A DNA stretch of 40,518 nucleotides from Ideonella sp. MAG2 (GTDB lineage Bacteria > Pseudomonadota > Gammaproteobacteria > Burkholderiales > Burkholderiaceae_C). A model generated the notes under the pieces. It did not search any database and was not told where the DNA came from. It worked only from the letters and a program-made list of their open reading frames with translations. The stretch spans positions 1,636,891 through 1,677,408 of the forward strand of contig PTEU01000002.1 in NCBI GenBank assembly GCA_004359425.1. The letters are read 5' to 3'. Each line of letters opens with the position of its first letter. Position 1 is the stretch's first letter. Both the position numbers and the translations under genes were made by a program. Below, piece by piece: positions 15,242-23,700 of the stretch.

Positions 15242-16213
15242 ATGTTGAAGTCTTTGATTCGCCAAAGTGCCTTGCTGGTCGCAGGGGCGCTCAGCGCCAT
15301 GGGTGCGCTGGCCGCAGGGTATCCCAACCAACCCGTGCGCATCGTGGTGCCCTTCCCCGCTGGCGGAAGCACCGATTTGGTCACCCGCGCGCTGGCCGTT
15401 GAGTTGGGGGCAGCACTCAAGCAGACGGTGGTGATCGACAACAAAGCCGGTGCCGGCAGCTTGATCGGCTCGGAGCTGGTGGCCAAGGCCGCCCCCGATG
15501 GCTATACCGTGTTGATGGCGGGCTTGAGCAATGTCTTTTTGCCCTATGTGTACAAGAACCTGAAGTTCCACCCGGTGGACGACTTCGTCGGCGTGGGCCT
15601 GGTGGCTGACTTGCCCAATGTGGCGGCCGTCAATGCGAGCAGCCCCTATAAAACGCTGCAAGAGTTGGTCAAGGCCGGGGCGGCCAAACCTGGGTCTATC
15701 CAGTTTGGTTCTGCCGGCGTGGGCACGCCGTCGCAACTGGTGTGCGAAATGATCAGCCATCAATCCAAAGCCGGGTTGGTGCACGTGCCTTACAAAGGCA
15801 ACGCCCCTGCGGTGGCCGATTTGCTGGGCGGCCACATTCCCATGATGTGCAACAACTTGGGTGGCACGCTGCCGTATATGGCGGACGGCAAGATTCGCAT
15901 CTTGGCGCAAACCGGCAAAACGCGCTCCGCCGCTGCGCCCAACGTGCCCACTTTTGGCGAGCTGGGTATTCCCGGTCTGGAGACAGGTTTGTGGATGGGT
16001 TTGGTAGTGCCTAAAGGCACACCTGCTGACGTGATCACGACCTTGAACCAAGCCCTGGTCACCGCCATGAATTCGCCGCAACTCAAAGAGCAATTGGCCA
16101 AGCTGGGGGCCACGCCGCTGAGCCCCACCCCTGCGGCCTATACCGCGCGCGTCCACCTGGACTCCAAGACGTGGGCACCGGTGCTCAAGGCCATCAACTT
16201 CAAACAAGACTGA
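15242..16213 (+). CDS. Bug/TctC-family periplasmic solute-binding protein (second of three)
   Basis: A 323-residue receptor with signal peptide MLKSLIRQSALLVAGALSAM and cleavage near ALA-AGYP. The mature start NQPVRIVVPFPAGGSTDLVT is the family signature; NKAGAGSLIGSELVAKAAPDG and HVPYKGNAPAVADLLGG follow. AAAGGAGTTTGCT precedes the ATG. It lies 64 bases after the dehydrogenase and four bases before the CoA-transferase, which suggests one transcript handling capture, activation and first oxidation of one acid. No TctA/TctB membrane genes are nearby. Confidence 0.93.
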   Translation: MLKSLIRQSALLVAGALSAMGALAAGYPNQPVRIVVPFPAGGSTDLVTRALAVELGAALKQTVVIDNKAGAGSLIGSELVAKAAPDGYTVLMAGLSNVFLPYVYKNLKFHPVDDFVGVGLVADLPNVAAVNASSPYKTLQELVKAGAAKPGSIQFGSAGVGTPSQLVCEMISHQSKAGLVHVPYKGNAPAVADLLGGHIPMMCNNLGGTLPYMADGKIRILAQTGKTRSAAAPNVPTFGELGIPGLETGLWMGLVVPKGTPADVITTLNQALVTAMNSPQLKEQLAKLGATPLSPTPAAYTARVHLDSKTWAPVLKAINFKQD

Positions 16214-16217
16214 GCCC

Positions 16218-17450
16218 GTGACCACGACCTCTCCAACCCCTCAAACAGGCCAGCACTACCCTCTGCATGGCGTTCGCGTGCTGGACATGGCCACCGTAGT
16301 GGCCGCCCCGTTTTCGGCGACCCTGTGTGCCGACATGGGGGCCGAGGTGGTCAAGATCGAGCTGCCAGACGGCAATGACGCCATGCGGGGCTTGGCCCCG
16401 GTGATGGGCCAACACGCCTTGTTTTGGAAAACGGGCAACCGCGGCAAGCAAGGGGTCTCGCTGGACGTGCGCAAGCCCGAAGGGCGCGACCTCTTCTTGC
16501 GCATGCTGCCCAACTTTGATGTGCTGGTGGAGAACTTTCGCACCGGCACCATGGACCGTTGGGGGCTGGACTTGGCCACCCTGCACAGAGCCAACCCGCG
16601 CCTGATCATTCTGCGGCTCACCGGCTTTGGGCAAACTGGGCCGTACGCCAAGCGGCCCGGGTTTGCGCGTATTTTTGAAGCCATGAGTGGCTTGGCCTAC
16701 ATCACTGGCGAGGCCGACGGCCCACCCCAGCATGTGAACTACCCCGTGGGCGATGCGGTCGCGGGTTTGTTCGGCGCATTCGCCATCGCCAGTGCCTTGG
16801 CGGAACGCAATGCCCAGCCGCGTGATGCGCAGCGTGGCTGCGAAATCGACTTGGCGGCCACCGAGGCCTTGATGCGGCTGCTGGACTCCCTGCCCGCTGA
16901 ACACCAGCACATGAACCTGGCCCGCAGTCGCGCTGGATCGCGGGCCACCTACACCGCGCCGTCCAACGTCTACAAAACCGCCGACGGCCATTGGCTCACG
17001 CTGGTGGCCTCGTCAGATGGCATCTTTGCTCGCCTGTGCCAGGCCATGGGCCAAGCAGACTGGGCCCATGACGCCCGCTACCAAACCAACGGTGCACGCA
17101 CCGCCAACCTAGAAGGCCTCGACCAAAGCATTGCCGATTGGTGCGCGGGGCTTGACCTGCAAACCATAGGGCAGCGGCTGGACGAGTACGAGGTGCCTTA
17201 CTCCAAGGTGTATTCGGTGGCCGATGTGTGCGCCGACCCGCATGTGGTGGCGCGTGACGGCATTGTTCAGCTCCAAGACCCCGACTTAGGCACCGTGGCC
17301 GCGCCCTGTGTGGTGCCGCGCTTTGTGGGCCGTACCCCCCCGGTGTTGAGAACGGGGCCGGCCACCGGCGAGCACAACGCAGAGGTCTATGGGCGGTTGG
17401 GCTTGAAGCCCGATGAATTGGAGAGGCTGCGTCAAGCGCGGGTGATCTAA
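16218..17450 (+). CDS. CaiB/BaiF-family (class III) CoA-transferase
   Basis: A 410-residue enzyme that transfers CoA from a donor thioester to a carboxylic acid. The GTG start at 16218 follows the Bug stop by four bases. Visible motifs are GVRVLDMATVVAAPFSATL (N-terminal Rossmann part), LTGFGQTGPYAKRPGF, and YPVGDAVAGLFGAFAIASAL, whose Asp is in the position of the catalytic aspartate that forms the acyl anhydride. The ending GLKPDELERLRQARVI is typical. It is the last gene of the IclR-controlled operon and converges with the enoyl-CoA hydratase gene. The specific acid is unknown. Confidence 0.92.
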   Translation: MTTTSPTPQTGQHYPLHGVRVLDMATVVAAPFSATLCADMGAEVVKIELPDGNDAMRGLAPVMGQHALFWKTGNRGKQGVSLDVRKPEGRDLFLRMLPNFDVLVENFRTGTMDRWGLDLATLHRANPRLIILRLTGFGQTGPYAKRPGFARIFEAMSGLAYITGEADGPPQHVNYPVGDAVAGLFGAFAIASALAERNAQPRDAQRGCEIDLAATEALMRLLDSLPAEHQHMNLARSRAGSRATYTAPSNVYKTADGHWLTLVASSDGIFARLCQAMGQADWAHDARYQTNGARTANLEGLDQSIADWCAGLDLQTIGQRLDEYEVPYSKVYSVADVCADPHVVARDGIVQLQDPDLGTVAAPCVVPRFVGRTPPVLRTGPATGEHNAEVYGRLGLKPDELERLRQARVI

Positions 17451-17471
17451 GAAAGCTCTGCTCCAATCAGG

Positions 17472-17492
17472 CCGCCCCCTTAGGCGGGGCGG
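17472..17492. terminator. Hairpin at the convergent ends of CoA-transferase and enoyl-CoA hydratase
   Basis: CCGCCCC (17472-17478) pairs with GGGGCGG (17486-17492) around a 7-base loop. It lies 22 bases after the CoA-transferase stop and overlaps the stop codon of the opposite gene, so it may end transcription from both sides. Confidence 0.5.
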
Positions 17493-18310
17493 TCCCAATC
17501 AAAACCGCCCGCCTCGCCCCGGGCGAAGCGCGCCGCAGCTTGCTCGTGATACGGGGTGTGCATGGCCACCGCTTGTGCATAGGCTTCCAGCGCAGAGAGC
17601 GTGGCGTGGTCGGTTTCAAAGCTCTTGTTGAGCAGGCTCTTGGTCAGGGCGGTGGCTTCGCGTGGGCCTGCGCAGAGCTTGCGGGCAAAGCTTTGAGCCT
17701 CGGCCAATAAATTTTCAGGTGGATGCACGGCGTACACAAAGCCCAGCGCCCTGCCCTCTTCGGCACCAATGCGGCGCGCGGTCATCATCACGTCTTTGGC
17801 TTTGGCAAGCCCAATGACGCGCGGCAAGAGGTAGAGCGCGCCATAGTCTGGAACAGCCCCAATGCGAGCGAAGGACATGCAAAACGCAGCGCGGCTTGAG
17901 GCCAAGATAAAGTCAGCCTGAAGCGCAATGCTGAAGCCTGCGCCATAGGCTGGGCCATCCACGGCGGCGATCACCGGAACATCCAGTTCGCGCAACTGGT
18001 TAACCCAGCGTTGGGCCTCTTGAATACGCCTTCGTGTGGCGTCTGGCGAGTGCACTTCAGGGTCCGGGCTTTGCATGCGTTCATGCATGGCCTTCACGTC
18101 GCCACCCGCACAAAAACTGCCCCCCGAGCCCGTCACGATGAGTACCCGGATGTTGCGGTCGCTACTGACGCGGTCCAGCATCTCTTGGTAGTCGATGCGC
18201 AGGTCCACGGACAAGGCATTTCGGGCGGCCGGGCGTTGATGACTGAAGGTCGCCACACCGTCTTCAATGCTGAGCTGGGATTCACGCAGCGCCAGGGTGG
18301 TTGAGGTCAC
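17480..18310 (-). CDS. Enoyl-CoA hydratase/isomerase family protein
   Basis: A 276-residue crotonase-fold protein. The oxyanion-hole stretches are GSGGSFCAGGDVKAMHERM and VIAAVDGPAYGAGFSIAL. The two glutamates of classical hydratases are not conserved: the first position falls in AGFSIAL, and the second region reads IGAVPDYGALYLLPRVIG with an Asp, as in PaaG and enoyl-CoA isomerases. An isomerase or other crotonase reaction is therefore more likely than simple hydration, which fits the separate MaoC-type hydratase in the same operon. The GTG start at 18310 has AAAGGAACGATACC before it. It is the last gene of the minus-strand operon starting near 24635. Confidence 0.88.
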   Translation of the reverse strand: MTSTTLALRESQLSIEDGVATFSHQRPAARNALSVDLRIDYQEMLDRVSSDRNIRVLIVTGSGGSFCAGGDVKAMHERMQSPDPEVHSPDATRRRIQEAQRWVNQLRELDVPVIAAVDGPAYGAGFSIALQADFILASSRAAFCMSFARIGAVPDYGALYLLPRVIGLAKAKDVMMTARRIGAEEGRALGFVYAVHPPENLLAEAQSFARKLCAGPREATALTKSLLNKSFETDHATLSALEAYAQAVAMHTPYHEQAAARFARGEAGGFDWDRPA

Positions 18311-18363
18311 GGTATCGTTCCTTTGAAGCGGTGAGGAGATGAGGACTTGGCGGCAGCAGCGAG

Positions 18364-19581
18364 CTAGATGACGCCGTCGCTTTTGAGTTTTTCTAATTGC
18401 GTGCTATCCAAGCCCAGCCATTCACTCAGCACCGAGGCTGTGGCCGAGCCCAATTGCGGTGGCGGGCAACGAACCGGCAGGCGCTCCCCGTCTATACGGT
18501 AAGGTGGTGCCATCACATGGGTGCTGCCCACCACCGGGTGGGGCTGTTGGGTGATGAGACCGCTGCGCTGGGCGCGGTCTGACTTGAGCGCGTCGTAGAG
18601 GCCAAACACCTCGCCGCAGGGTATGCCCACCGCGCTCATACGCTCCAGCAGAAGGGCACGCGGACGGCGGCTCACTTCTTTGTGCAGCTCGGGCACCAGG
18701 GCTTCTCGGTTCTCGATGCGCTTGCCGTTGGTGCTGAAGCGCTCATCGGCCAGCAAATCGGCCCGGTCGATCACATCGCTACAAAAGCGCTCAAACTGCG
18801 CGCTATTGCCTACCGCAATGATCAGCGGGCCATCTTTCGCCTCAAACACACCATAAGGCACGATGGAAGGATGCTGGTTGCCAAAGCGTGTTGGGTTTTT
18901 TTCCAGCAGCAGGGCTTCCAAGCCGAAGTACACGTTGATCATCAAGCCGCAATCGAACAGCGCCATCTCCACGTGCCGCCCCTTGCCTGTGCGCTGGCGC
19001 TCGTACAAAGCAGCCAGCACCGCTTGGGCCGCGTACATGCCTGTCATGATGTCGACGATGGCCACGCCAAATTTCAGCGGGTCTTGGCTCTCCTCGCCGT
19101 TGATCGACATCAGGCCCGATTCGCCTTGCACCACCAGGTCGTAACCGGGGCGTTCACGCTCTGGGCCATGGCGGTCATAACCCGAGATCGAGCAGTAAAT
19201 GATGTCGGGCTTGATCGCCTTGAGCTGCTCATAGCTCAGGCCCATTTTCTCGACACCGCCATACTTAAAGTTCTGCAAAACCACATCGCACTGGCTGGCC
19301 AATTGGCGTGCCAGTTCTTGGCCCTGCGCGGTCTGGAGGTCGAGAGTGACCGACTTCTTGTTGCGGTTGGCCGAGCGGAAATACGTGGTCTCGCGAATGC
19401 CACCGCTCACGCCCCAGTCGCGGGTATCGTCGCCGCGCTGAGGGTGCTCCAGCTTGATGACCTCTGCACCAAAGTCGCCCAGGACCATGCCGCACAGCGG
19501 GGCTGCCAAGACGCGGGAAAGATCCAGCACGCGAACGCCAGACAAAGGCAAATGGGGTTCAGGGGTGGGAGACGCAGTCAT
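18364..19581 (-). CDS. CaiB/BaiF-family (class III) CoA-transferase
   Basis: A 405-residue CoA-transferase. LSGVRVLDLSRVLAAPLCGM and LGDFGAEVIKLEHPQRGDDTR form the N-terminal CoA-binding region, ISGYDRHGPERERPGYDLVVQ follows, and the catalytic Asp is in GVAIVDIMTGMYAAQAVLAAL. The end GLDSTQLEKLKSDGVI is typical. It lies between the third Bug receptor and the enoyl-CoA hydratase/isomerase on the same strand. It probably activates the acid bound by that receptor, taking CoA from succinyl-CoA or a pathway product (inference). In the 59-base gap before it is a CGGGCT/AGCCCG dyad near 19604-19616. Confidence 0.92.
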   Translation of the reverse strand: MTASPTPEPHLPLSGVRVLDLSRVLAAPLCGMVLGDFGAEVIKLEHPQRGDDTRDWGVSGGIRETTYFRSANRNKKSVTLDLQTAQGQELARQLASQCDVVLQNFKYGGVEKMGLSYEQLKAIKPDIIYCSISGYDRHGPERERPGYDLVVQGESGLMSINGEESQDPLKFGVAIVDIMTGMYAAQAVLAALYERQRTGKGRHVEMALFDCGLMINVYFGLEALLLEKNPTRFGNQHPSIVPYGVFEAKDGPLIIAVGNSAQFERFCSDVIDRADLLADERFSTNGKRIENREALVPELHKEVSRRPRALLLERMSAVGIPCGEVFGLYDALKSDRAQRSGLITQQPHPVVGSTHVMAPPYRIDGERLPVRCPPPQLGSATASVLSEWLGLDSTQLEKLKSDGVI

Positions 19582-19640
19582 GGGGCTCTCTATGGAGGCG
19601 GGCCGGGCTCAGCCCGACCCTGGGAGGTTAAAAAAACGAA

Positions 19641-20636
19641 TCAGTTGGGCACTTCAATTTTCGCCTTGGTCACCAGCTCTCGCCAGTAAACCAGGTCCTC
19701 TTTGATCTGGCGTTCAAACTCGGCGCGGCTGCTGGTTTGTGTCTCTAGGCCAAGGCTACGCATTTTCTCTTGCACCTGTGGGCGCGCGAGCACCGCCGTG
19801 AGCGCTGTGGTGAGTTGCTCAACCACGGGCGCAGGTGTTTTGGCGGGTGCAAACAAGCCAAACCACCCCATAGAACCGGCAAACTTGAGGCCCTGTTCGT
19901 CCAAGGTAGGCACACTAGGTAGCAGGCCGGAGCGCGAGGTGCCCGTGACCCCCAGGGCTTTGAGGCGGCCATCTTTGATCAAAGGCAAGGCCGCGCCGAC
20001 CGAACTGACTCCGAACAAAATCTCACCGCCCATCAGGGCGTTCAGCATCGGTGCCTCGCCCTTGTAGGGGGCTTGGGTCATGGCCAGTTTGCCGTATTGC
20101 TGAATGACCTCCATCAGCAAGTGGCCGCCCGACCCAGTGCCCCAACTGCCGTAGATCATGGGCTGCTCTTGCTTGCGTGCGATGGCCAGCAGCTCCTGCA
20201 AACCACTGGCCTGGAGCTTGGGGTTGGCGATGACGGCAAGCTTGGACACACCGGTGCCGCCAATGGCCACAAAGTCCTGGTCGGTTTTGTAGGGCAAGTC
20301 CTTGTAGAGCGCGGGGGCCATCACGTGGGTGGTGCCCAGGCTCATCACCAGGGTTCGGCCGTCTGCCACTGCTTTGGCGACCTTGTTCATGCCCAGCTTG
20401 CCCGTCGCGCCAGCCACATTCTCAACAATCACCGTGCCCTTGAGCTCTTCAGCCAGACCTTGCGCCAGCAGGCGAGAAAGCACATCGGTCAGCCCGCCCG
20501 GCGGAAAGGGCACGACCAGCTTGATCGGCTCACTGCCGGGGAAGTCCGCTGCACTGGCGCTGAACGTCAGGCTGGCGATTGCAAGACCCAGAGCCGAGCC
20601 AATGACCGATCGACGAGAGGCGTGTTGATGGAACAT
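19641..20636 (-). CDS. Bug/TctC-family periplasmic solute-binding protein (third of three), Tat-like signal
   Basis: A 331-residue receptor. The N-terminus MFHQHASRRSVIGSALGLAI has a twin arginine before the hydrophobic segment, which resembles a Tat signal, with cleavage near ASA-ADFP. The mature protein begins EPIKLVVPFPPGGLTDVLSR and keeps ENVAGATGKLGMNKVAKAVA and QAPYKGEAPMLNALMGG. The other two Bug proteins in the window have ordinary Sec signals. It sits inside the beta-oxidation operon, between the MaoC hydratase pair and the CoA-transferase, which ties uptake and catabolism of one compound together. GGAGACCCAGACC precedes the ATG. Confidence 0.92.
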   Translation of the reverse strand: MFHQHASRRSVIGSALGLAIASLTFSASAADFPGSEPIKLVVPFPPGGLTDVLSRLLAQGLAEELKGTVIVENVAGATGKLGMNKVAKAVADGRTLVMSLGTTHVMAPALYKDLPYKTDQDFVAIGGTGVSKLAVIANPKLQASGLQELLAIARKQEQPMIYGSWGTGSGGHLLMEVIQQYGKLAMTQAPYKGEAPMLNALMGGEILFGVSSVGAALPLIKDGRLKALGVTGTSRSGLLPSVPTLDEQGLKFAGSMGWFGLFAPAKTPAPVVEQLTTALTAVLARPQVQEKMRSLGLETQTSSRAEFERQIKEDLVYWRELVTKAKIEVPN

Positions 20637-20695
20637 GGTCTGGGTCTCCGGTGGTTTGAATGGGCGGGGCGAGTCGATGAAGGGTCTGTCAAAAC

Positions 20696-21151
20696 CTAAA
20701 CAAGTGCCAGCACCGCATCGGCAATGATCTTGTCCTCGCCGTACTGGTTAGCGCATTTCAGCGCCACTTTCACGCGCCGCTCGCCGTCGGCTTCAAACTT
20801 CTCAAGAACATGGCCGCTGAGCGTGGGCTGGTTCCCCAAGTGGGTAATGCCGGTGAAGCGCAGGTTCAAGGCGCGCAGTTGCTGCTGCGGTACCCAGTTG
20901 GTCAGCAGCCGCGCCACATAGGCAGCCGACAACATGCCGTGGGCAAACACATCCGGCATACGGGCCTTGCGCGCAAAGTCGATGTCGATGTGAATGGGGT
21001 TGTGGTCGCCCGAAGCCCCGGCATAAAGCGCGAGCGTGGTGCGGTCGATGGCCGGCAGTTGCAAGGCGGGCAAGGCGTCGCCCACCGCCACATCTTCAAA
21101 GCGGGGCATTGAGATGAGGGGCTTGATGGGCATGGTGCGGGTGTCCTTCAT
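20696..21151 (-). CDS. MaoC-type (R)-specific enoyl-CoA hydratase subunit
   Basis: A 151-residue hot-dog fold protein carrying the hydratase-2 motif: ALYAGASGDHNPIHIDIDFA, with D49 and H54 in the catalytic positions, then DVFAHGMLSAAYVARLL. Its ATG overlaps the stop of the neighbouring hot-dog gene as ATGA, which points to coupled production and a heterodimer like the two-gene MaoC dehydratases known from steroid and mycolate metabolism. An internal ATG (MPIKPLISMPRF, 18 bases downstream) is an alternative start. The partner lacks this motif, so this is the catalytic half. Confidence 0.88.
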   Translation of the reverse strand: MKDTRTMPIKPLISMPRFEDVAVGDALPALQLPAIDRTTLALYAGASGDHNPIHIDIDFARKARMPDVFAHGMLSAAYVARLLTNWVPQQQLRALNLRFTGITHLGNQPTLSGHVLEKFEADGERRVKVALKCANQYGEDKIIADAVLALV

Positions 21152-21591
21152 GCTTGGCGTTCTACCAAGGCGCTGCGCAGCTCGGCCACAGGCTCACCGC
21201 GTTGGTTGGTGACCCGCGTTTCGTTCACCACAAATTGCAGGGTGCCGCCCTTTTTCTCGTAGACATCGGCCACCTGGGTTTGGAAGTGCAAGGTGTCGCC
21301 CGCATAGGCCATGCGGTGGTACACAAAAGACTGCTCGGCGTGCAGGATGCGCGCCAAGTCCATTTGCAAGACTTTCAGCGCCGAGCGCAGGTTGAACACC
21401 TCGGTGTTCAGGCACACCAAAAATGTGGGCGGCACGGGCAAGCCTGGGTGGCCCGCGGCGCGCGCAGCAGCCTCGTCGGTGTACACCGGGTCCGTTTGGC
21501 CGGTGGCCTTGGCAAAAAAGCGCAGTCGGCCTTTCTCCACCTCCACCTGGCCTTCGCTCAGTTGGCGTCCAATCAGGCTTTTATCGGCCAT
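21148..21591 (-). CDS. Hot-dog domain partner of the MaoC hydratase (FAS1-type N-terminal dehydratase domain)
   Basis: A 147-residue protein of the MaoC-dehydratase N-terminal (FAS1_DH) family. RLRFFAKATGQTDPVYTDEA and GHPGLPVPPTFLVCL resemble the substrate-binding half of two-domain hydratases, followed by AEQSFVYHRMAYAGDTLHFQ. It has no D-x4-H hydratase motif. Together with the downstream MaoC protein (4-bp ATGA overlap) it should form the complete enzyme that adds water to an enoyl-CoA. It lies between the SDR gene (20-base gap) and the MaoC gene. Confidence 0.87.
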   Translation of the reverse strand: MADKSLIGRQLSEGQVEVEKGRLRFFAKATGQTDPVYTDEAAARAAGHPGLPVPPTFLVCLNTEVFNLRSALKVLQMDLARILHAEQSFVYHRMAYAGDTLHFQTQVADVYEKKGGTLQFVVNETRVTNQRGEPVAELRSALVERQA

Positions 21592-21611
21592 TCAAGCGCT
21601 CCTGTCTGCCT

Positions 21612-22433
21612 TCAGATGCCACCGGATACGGCAATGACCTGGCCGGTGATGTAGTTGGACTCCGGTCCGCAATACAGGTAGACGCCCGCCGCCGCTTCTT
21701 GGGCGGTGCCAGGGCGGCCTAGCGGGCAGCGCGAGGCATGGCTTTTCAGCAGCTCAGGGTTCACGCCCACGGGCAGCTCTTTGCCCTCGATGTTGACTGT
21801 CGCCCCACCATGGGCATCGGCTGCGGTCAAGCGGGTAGAGATGAGGCCAAAGGCCACGCAGTTCACATTCACCTTGATGCGCCCCCACTCCTTGGCCAGG
21901 GTCTTGGTCAAGCCCACCAGGCCGGCCTTGGCCGCTGCATAGTTGGCTTGGCCTGGGTTGCCGTTCAGCCCGGAGTTGGAGGAAATGTTCACCACCTTGC
22001 GGAACACCTCGCGCCCCTCAGCGGCCTCTTGTTTGGCTGCTGCGCTGATCACCGGGTAGGCTGCGCGCAGGATGCGAAACGGGGCCGTCAAGTGGCAGTC
22101 GATGATGGCGTACCACTGCTCGTCGGTCATGCGCTGGATGACGCTGTCCCAGGTGTAGCCCGCATTGTTGACGATGATGTCGATGCCCCCGAAGTTGTCG
22201 ACGGCCGTCCTGATAAAGCGGTCGGCAAAGTCCGGGGCCGTTACGCTGCCCACACAGGCCACGGCTTGCGCGCCGCTGCGCTTGAGCAAGGCCACCGTTT
22301 CATTGGCGGGCTCGGCGTCCAGGTCGTTGATGACCAAGCGCGCGCCATTGGCGGCCAGTTTGATGGCCAGTTCGCGGCCAATGCCTCGGCCCGAACCCGT
22401 GATGAGGGCGACTTTGCCTTGGAGGGAGTCCAT
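21612..22433 (-). CDS. Short-chain dehydrogenase/reductase (probable 3-hydroxyacyl-CoA dehydrogenase)
   Basis: A 273-residue Rossmann-fold enzyme. The cofactor motif TGSGRGIG is at 12-19, INDLDA at 35-40 favours NAD(H) because an acidic residue follows the second strand, and NNAG is at 89-92. The catalytic set is S151/S152, Y165 and K169 (NYAAAK). Relative to FabG-like enzymes it has an insertion near 185-215. In a run of dehydrogenase, hydratase and thiolase genes, the expected job is oxidation of a 3-hydroxyacyl-CoA to the 3-oxo form. Family identity is certain; the substrate is inferred from context. Confidence 0.9.
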   Translation of the reverse strand: MDSLQGKVALITGSGRGIGRELAIKLAANGARLVINDLDAEPANETVALLKRSGAQAVACVGSVTAPDFADRFIRTAVDNFGGIDIIVNNAGYTWDSVIQRMTDEQWYAIIDCHLTAPFRILRAAYPVISAAAKQEAAEGREVFRKVVNISSNSGLNGNPGQANYAAAKAGLVGLTKTLAKEWGRIKVNVNCVAFGLISTRLTAADAHGGATVNIEGKELPVGVNPELLKSHASRCPLGRPGTAQEAAAGVYLYCGPESNYITGQVIAVSGGI

Positions 22434-22481
22434 GCGTGTCTTTCTTGAATATGTTGTGAAGCGAGGCTCAGTGCAAGAAAC

Positions 22482-23666
22482 TCAGTGCTTTTGGTAGACG
22501 GTGACCACGCAAGCGCCACCCAGACCCAGGTTGTGCTGCAAGGCCACCCGCGCATTGGCCACCTGCCGCTGCTCGGCGCTGCCGCGCAGTTGATGGGTTA
22601 GCTCATAGCATTGCGCCAAGCCGGTTGCGCCCAAGGGGTGGCCCTTGGACAAGAGCCCACCGGAGGGGTTGGTGACATAACGCCCACCATAGGTGTTGTC
22701 GCCGTCGCGCACCAGCTTTTCGCCCCCGCCTTCGGGGCAGAGGCCCAGCGCCTCGTAGGTGATCAGCTCGTTGTGGGCAAAGCAGTCGTGCAGCTCCACC
22801 ACGTCCACGTCTTGCGGGCCTATGCCTGCTTGCTCGTAAGCGGCCTTGGCAGCCGCCTGGGCCATGTCAAAGCCCACCACCCGAATCGGGTCCTTGCTGT
22901 CCAGGGTGCTTGGAAAGTCGGTCATCAGCGACTGGCCCACGATCTGCACATCGCTGCGCAGGCCGTGCTTCTGCGCATAAGCCTCTGAGACCACAATCGC
23001 CGCTGCCGCGCCGCACGTGGGTGGGCAGGCCATGGAGCGGGTCATCACGCCGGGCCAGATCACCTTTTCGTTCATCACCTCCTCAGGCGTCACCACGTTG
23101 CGGAACACCGCCAAGGGGTTGTTGGCCGCATGGCGGCTGGCCTTTGCGCGGATCTGGGCAAAGGTTTCCATGGCCGTGCCGTATTGCTTCATGTGGGCTT
23201 GGCCTGCCGCACCAAAGAGCTTGAGCGCATTGGGCAGCTCCACCGGGCCCAACACATCGTCAATGACCTTGATGAATTCGTCCAGGGGATGGGGGCGATC
23301 ATTCCACGGCGAGCTCAAGGCACCGGGCGACATTTCCTCAAAGCCCACGGCCAGCGCCACCTCCACCGCGCCGCTCTGCACTGCTTGGCGCGCCAAGAAC
23401 AAGGCGCTGGAGCCGGTCGAGCAGTTGTTGTTGACGTTGATGATGAGCGCACCGCTCATGCCGACCTTGTAGAGCGCTTTCTGGCCACAGGTAGAGGCAC
23501 CAAAGGCATGGCCTGCGTAAATCTGCTGCACTTGGTCGTAGGCGATGCCCGCATCTTTCAGCGCCAAGCGCACGGCCTGAGCTGCCATCACGTCGTAGTG
23601 CTCGCTGGCACCTGGTTTTTTGAAGGGGATCATGCCGACCCCGGCAACGCAGACTTTGTGGCTCAT
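22482..23666 (-). CDS. SCP2-type thiolase (acetyl-CoA acetyltransferase family)
   Basis: A 394-residue thiolase of the sterol-carrier-protein-x/lipid-transfer type. The nucleophile is C82 in NVNNNCSTGSSALF, the HDCFAHNE motif gives H293, SGGLLSKGHPLGATG gives H343, and C386 lies in LGGACVV, so the active site looks complete. It should cleave a 3-oxoacyl-CoA with CoA. AAGGAACTGGC precedes the ATG. SCP2-type thiolases are often used on bulky or branched substrates, which hints that the operon does not serve simple fatty acids. There is no adjacent DUF35 (ChsH2-like) partner gene, so an aldolase role is less likely. Confidence 0.92.
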   Translation of the reverse strand: MSHKVCVAGVGMIPFKKPGASEHYDVMAAQAVRLALKDAGIAYDQVQQIYAGHAFGASTCGQKALYKVGMSGALIINVNNNCSTGSSALFLARQAVQSGAVEVALAVGFEEMSPGALSSPWNDRPHPLDEFIKVIDDVLGPVELPNALKLFGAAGQAHMKQYGTAMETFAQIRAKASRHAANNPLAVFRNVVTPEEVMNEKVIWPGVMTRSMACPPTCGAAAAIVVSEAYAQKHGLRSDVQIVGQSLMTDFPSTLDSKDPIRVVGFDMAQAAAKAAYEQAGIGPQDVDVVELHDCFAHNELITYEALGLCPEGGGEKLVRDGDNTYGGRYVTNPSGGLLSKGHPLGATGLAQCYELTHQLRGSAEQRQVANARVALQHNLGLGGACVVTVYQKH

Positions 23667-23700
23667 GCCAGTTCCTTGAACAAAATAGTGGGGGCTTGGA

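Noticed and set aside
19604..19636. CGGGCT/AGCCCG dyad plus a run of seven A as a terminator between Bug receptor and CoA-transferase
   Set aside because: On the transcribed minus strand the T-run comes before the dyad, not after it, so it does not have intrinsic terminator order.
22482..23666. SCP2-type thiolase as a retro-aldolase of steroid side-chain degradation
   Set aside because: The thiolase active-site set looks complete and there is no neighbouring DUF35 partner gene, so a thiolase role is the simpler reading.
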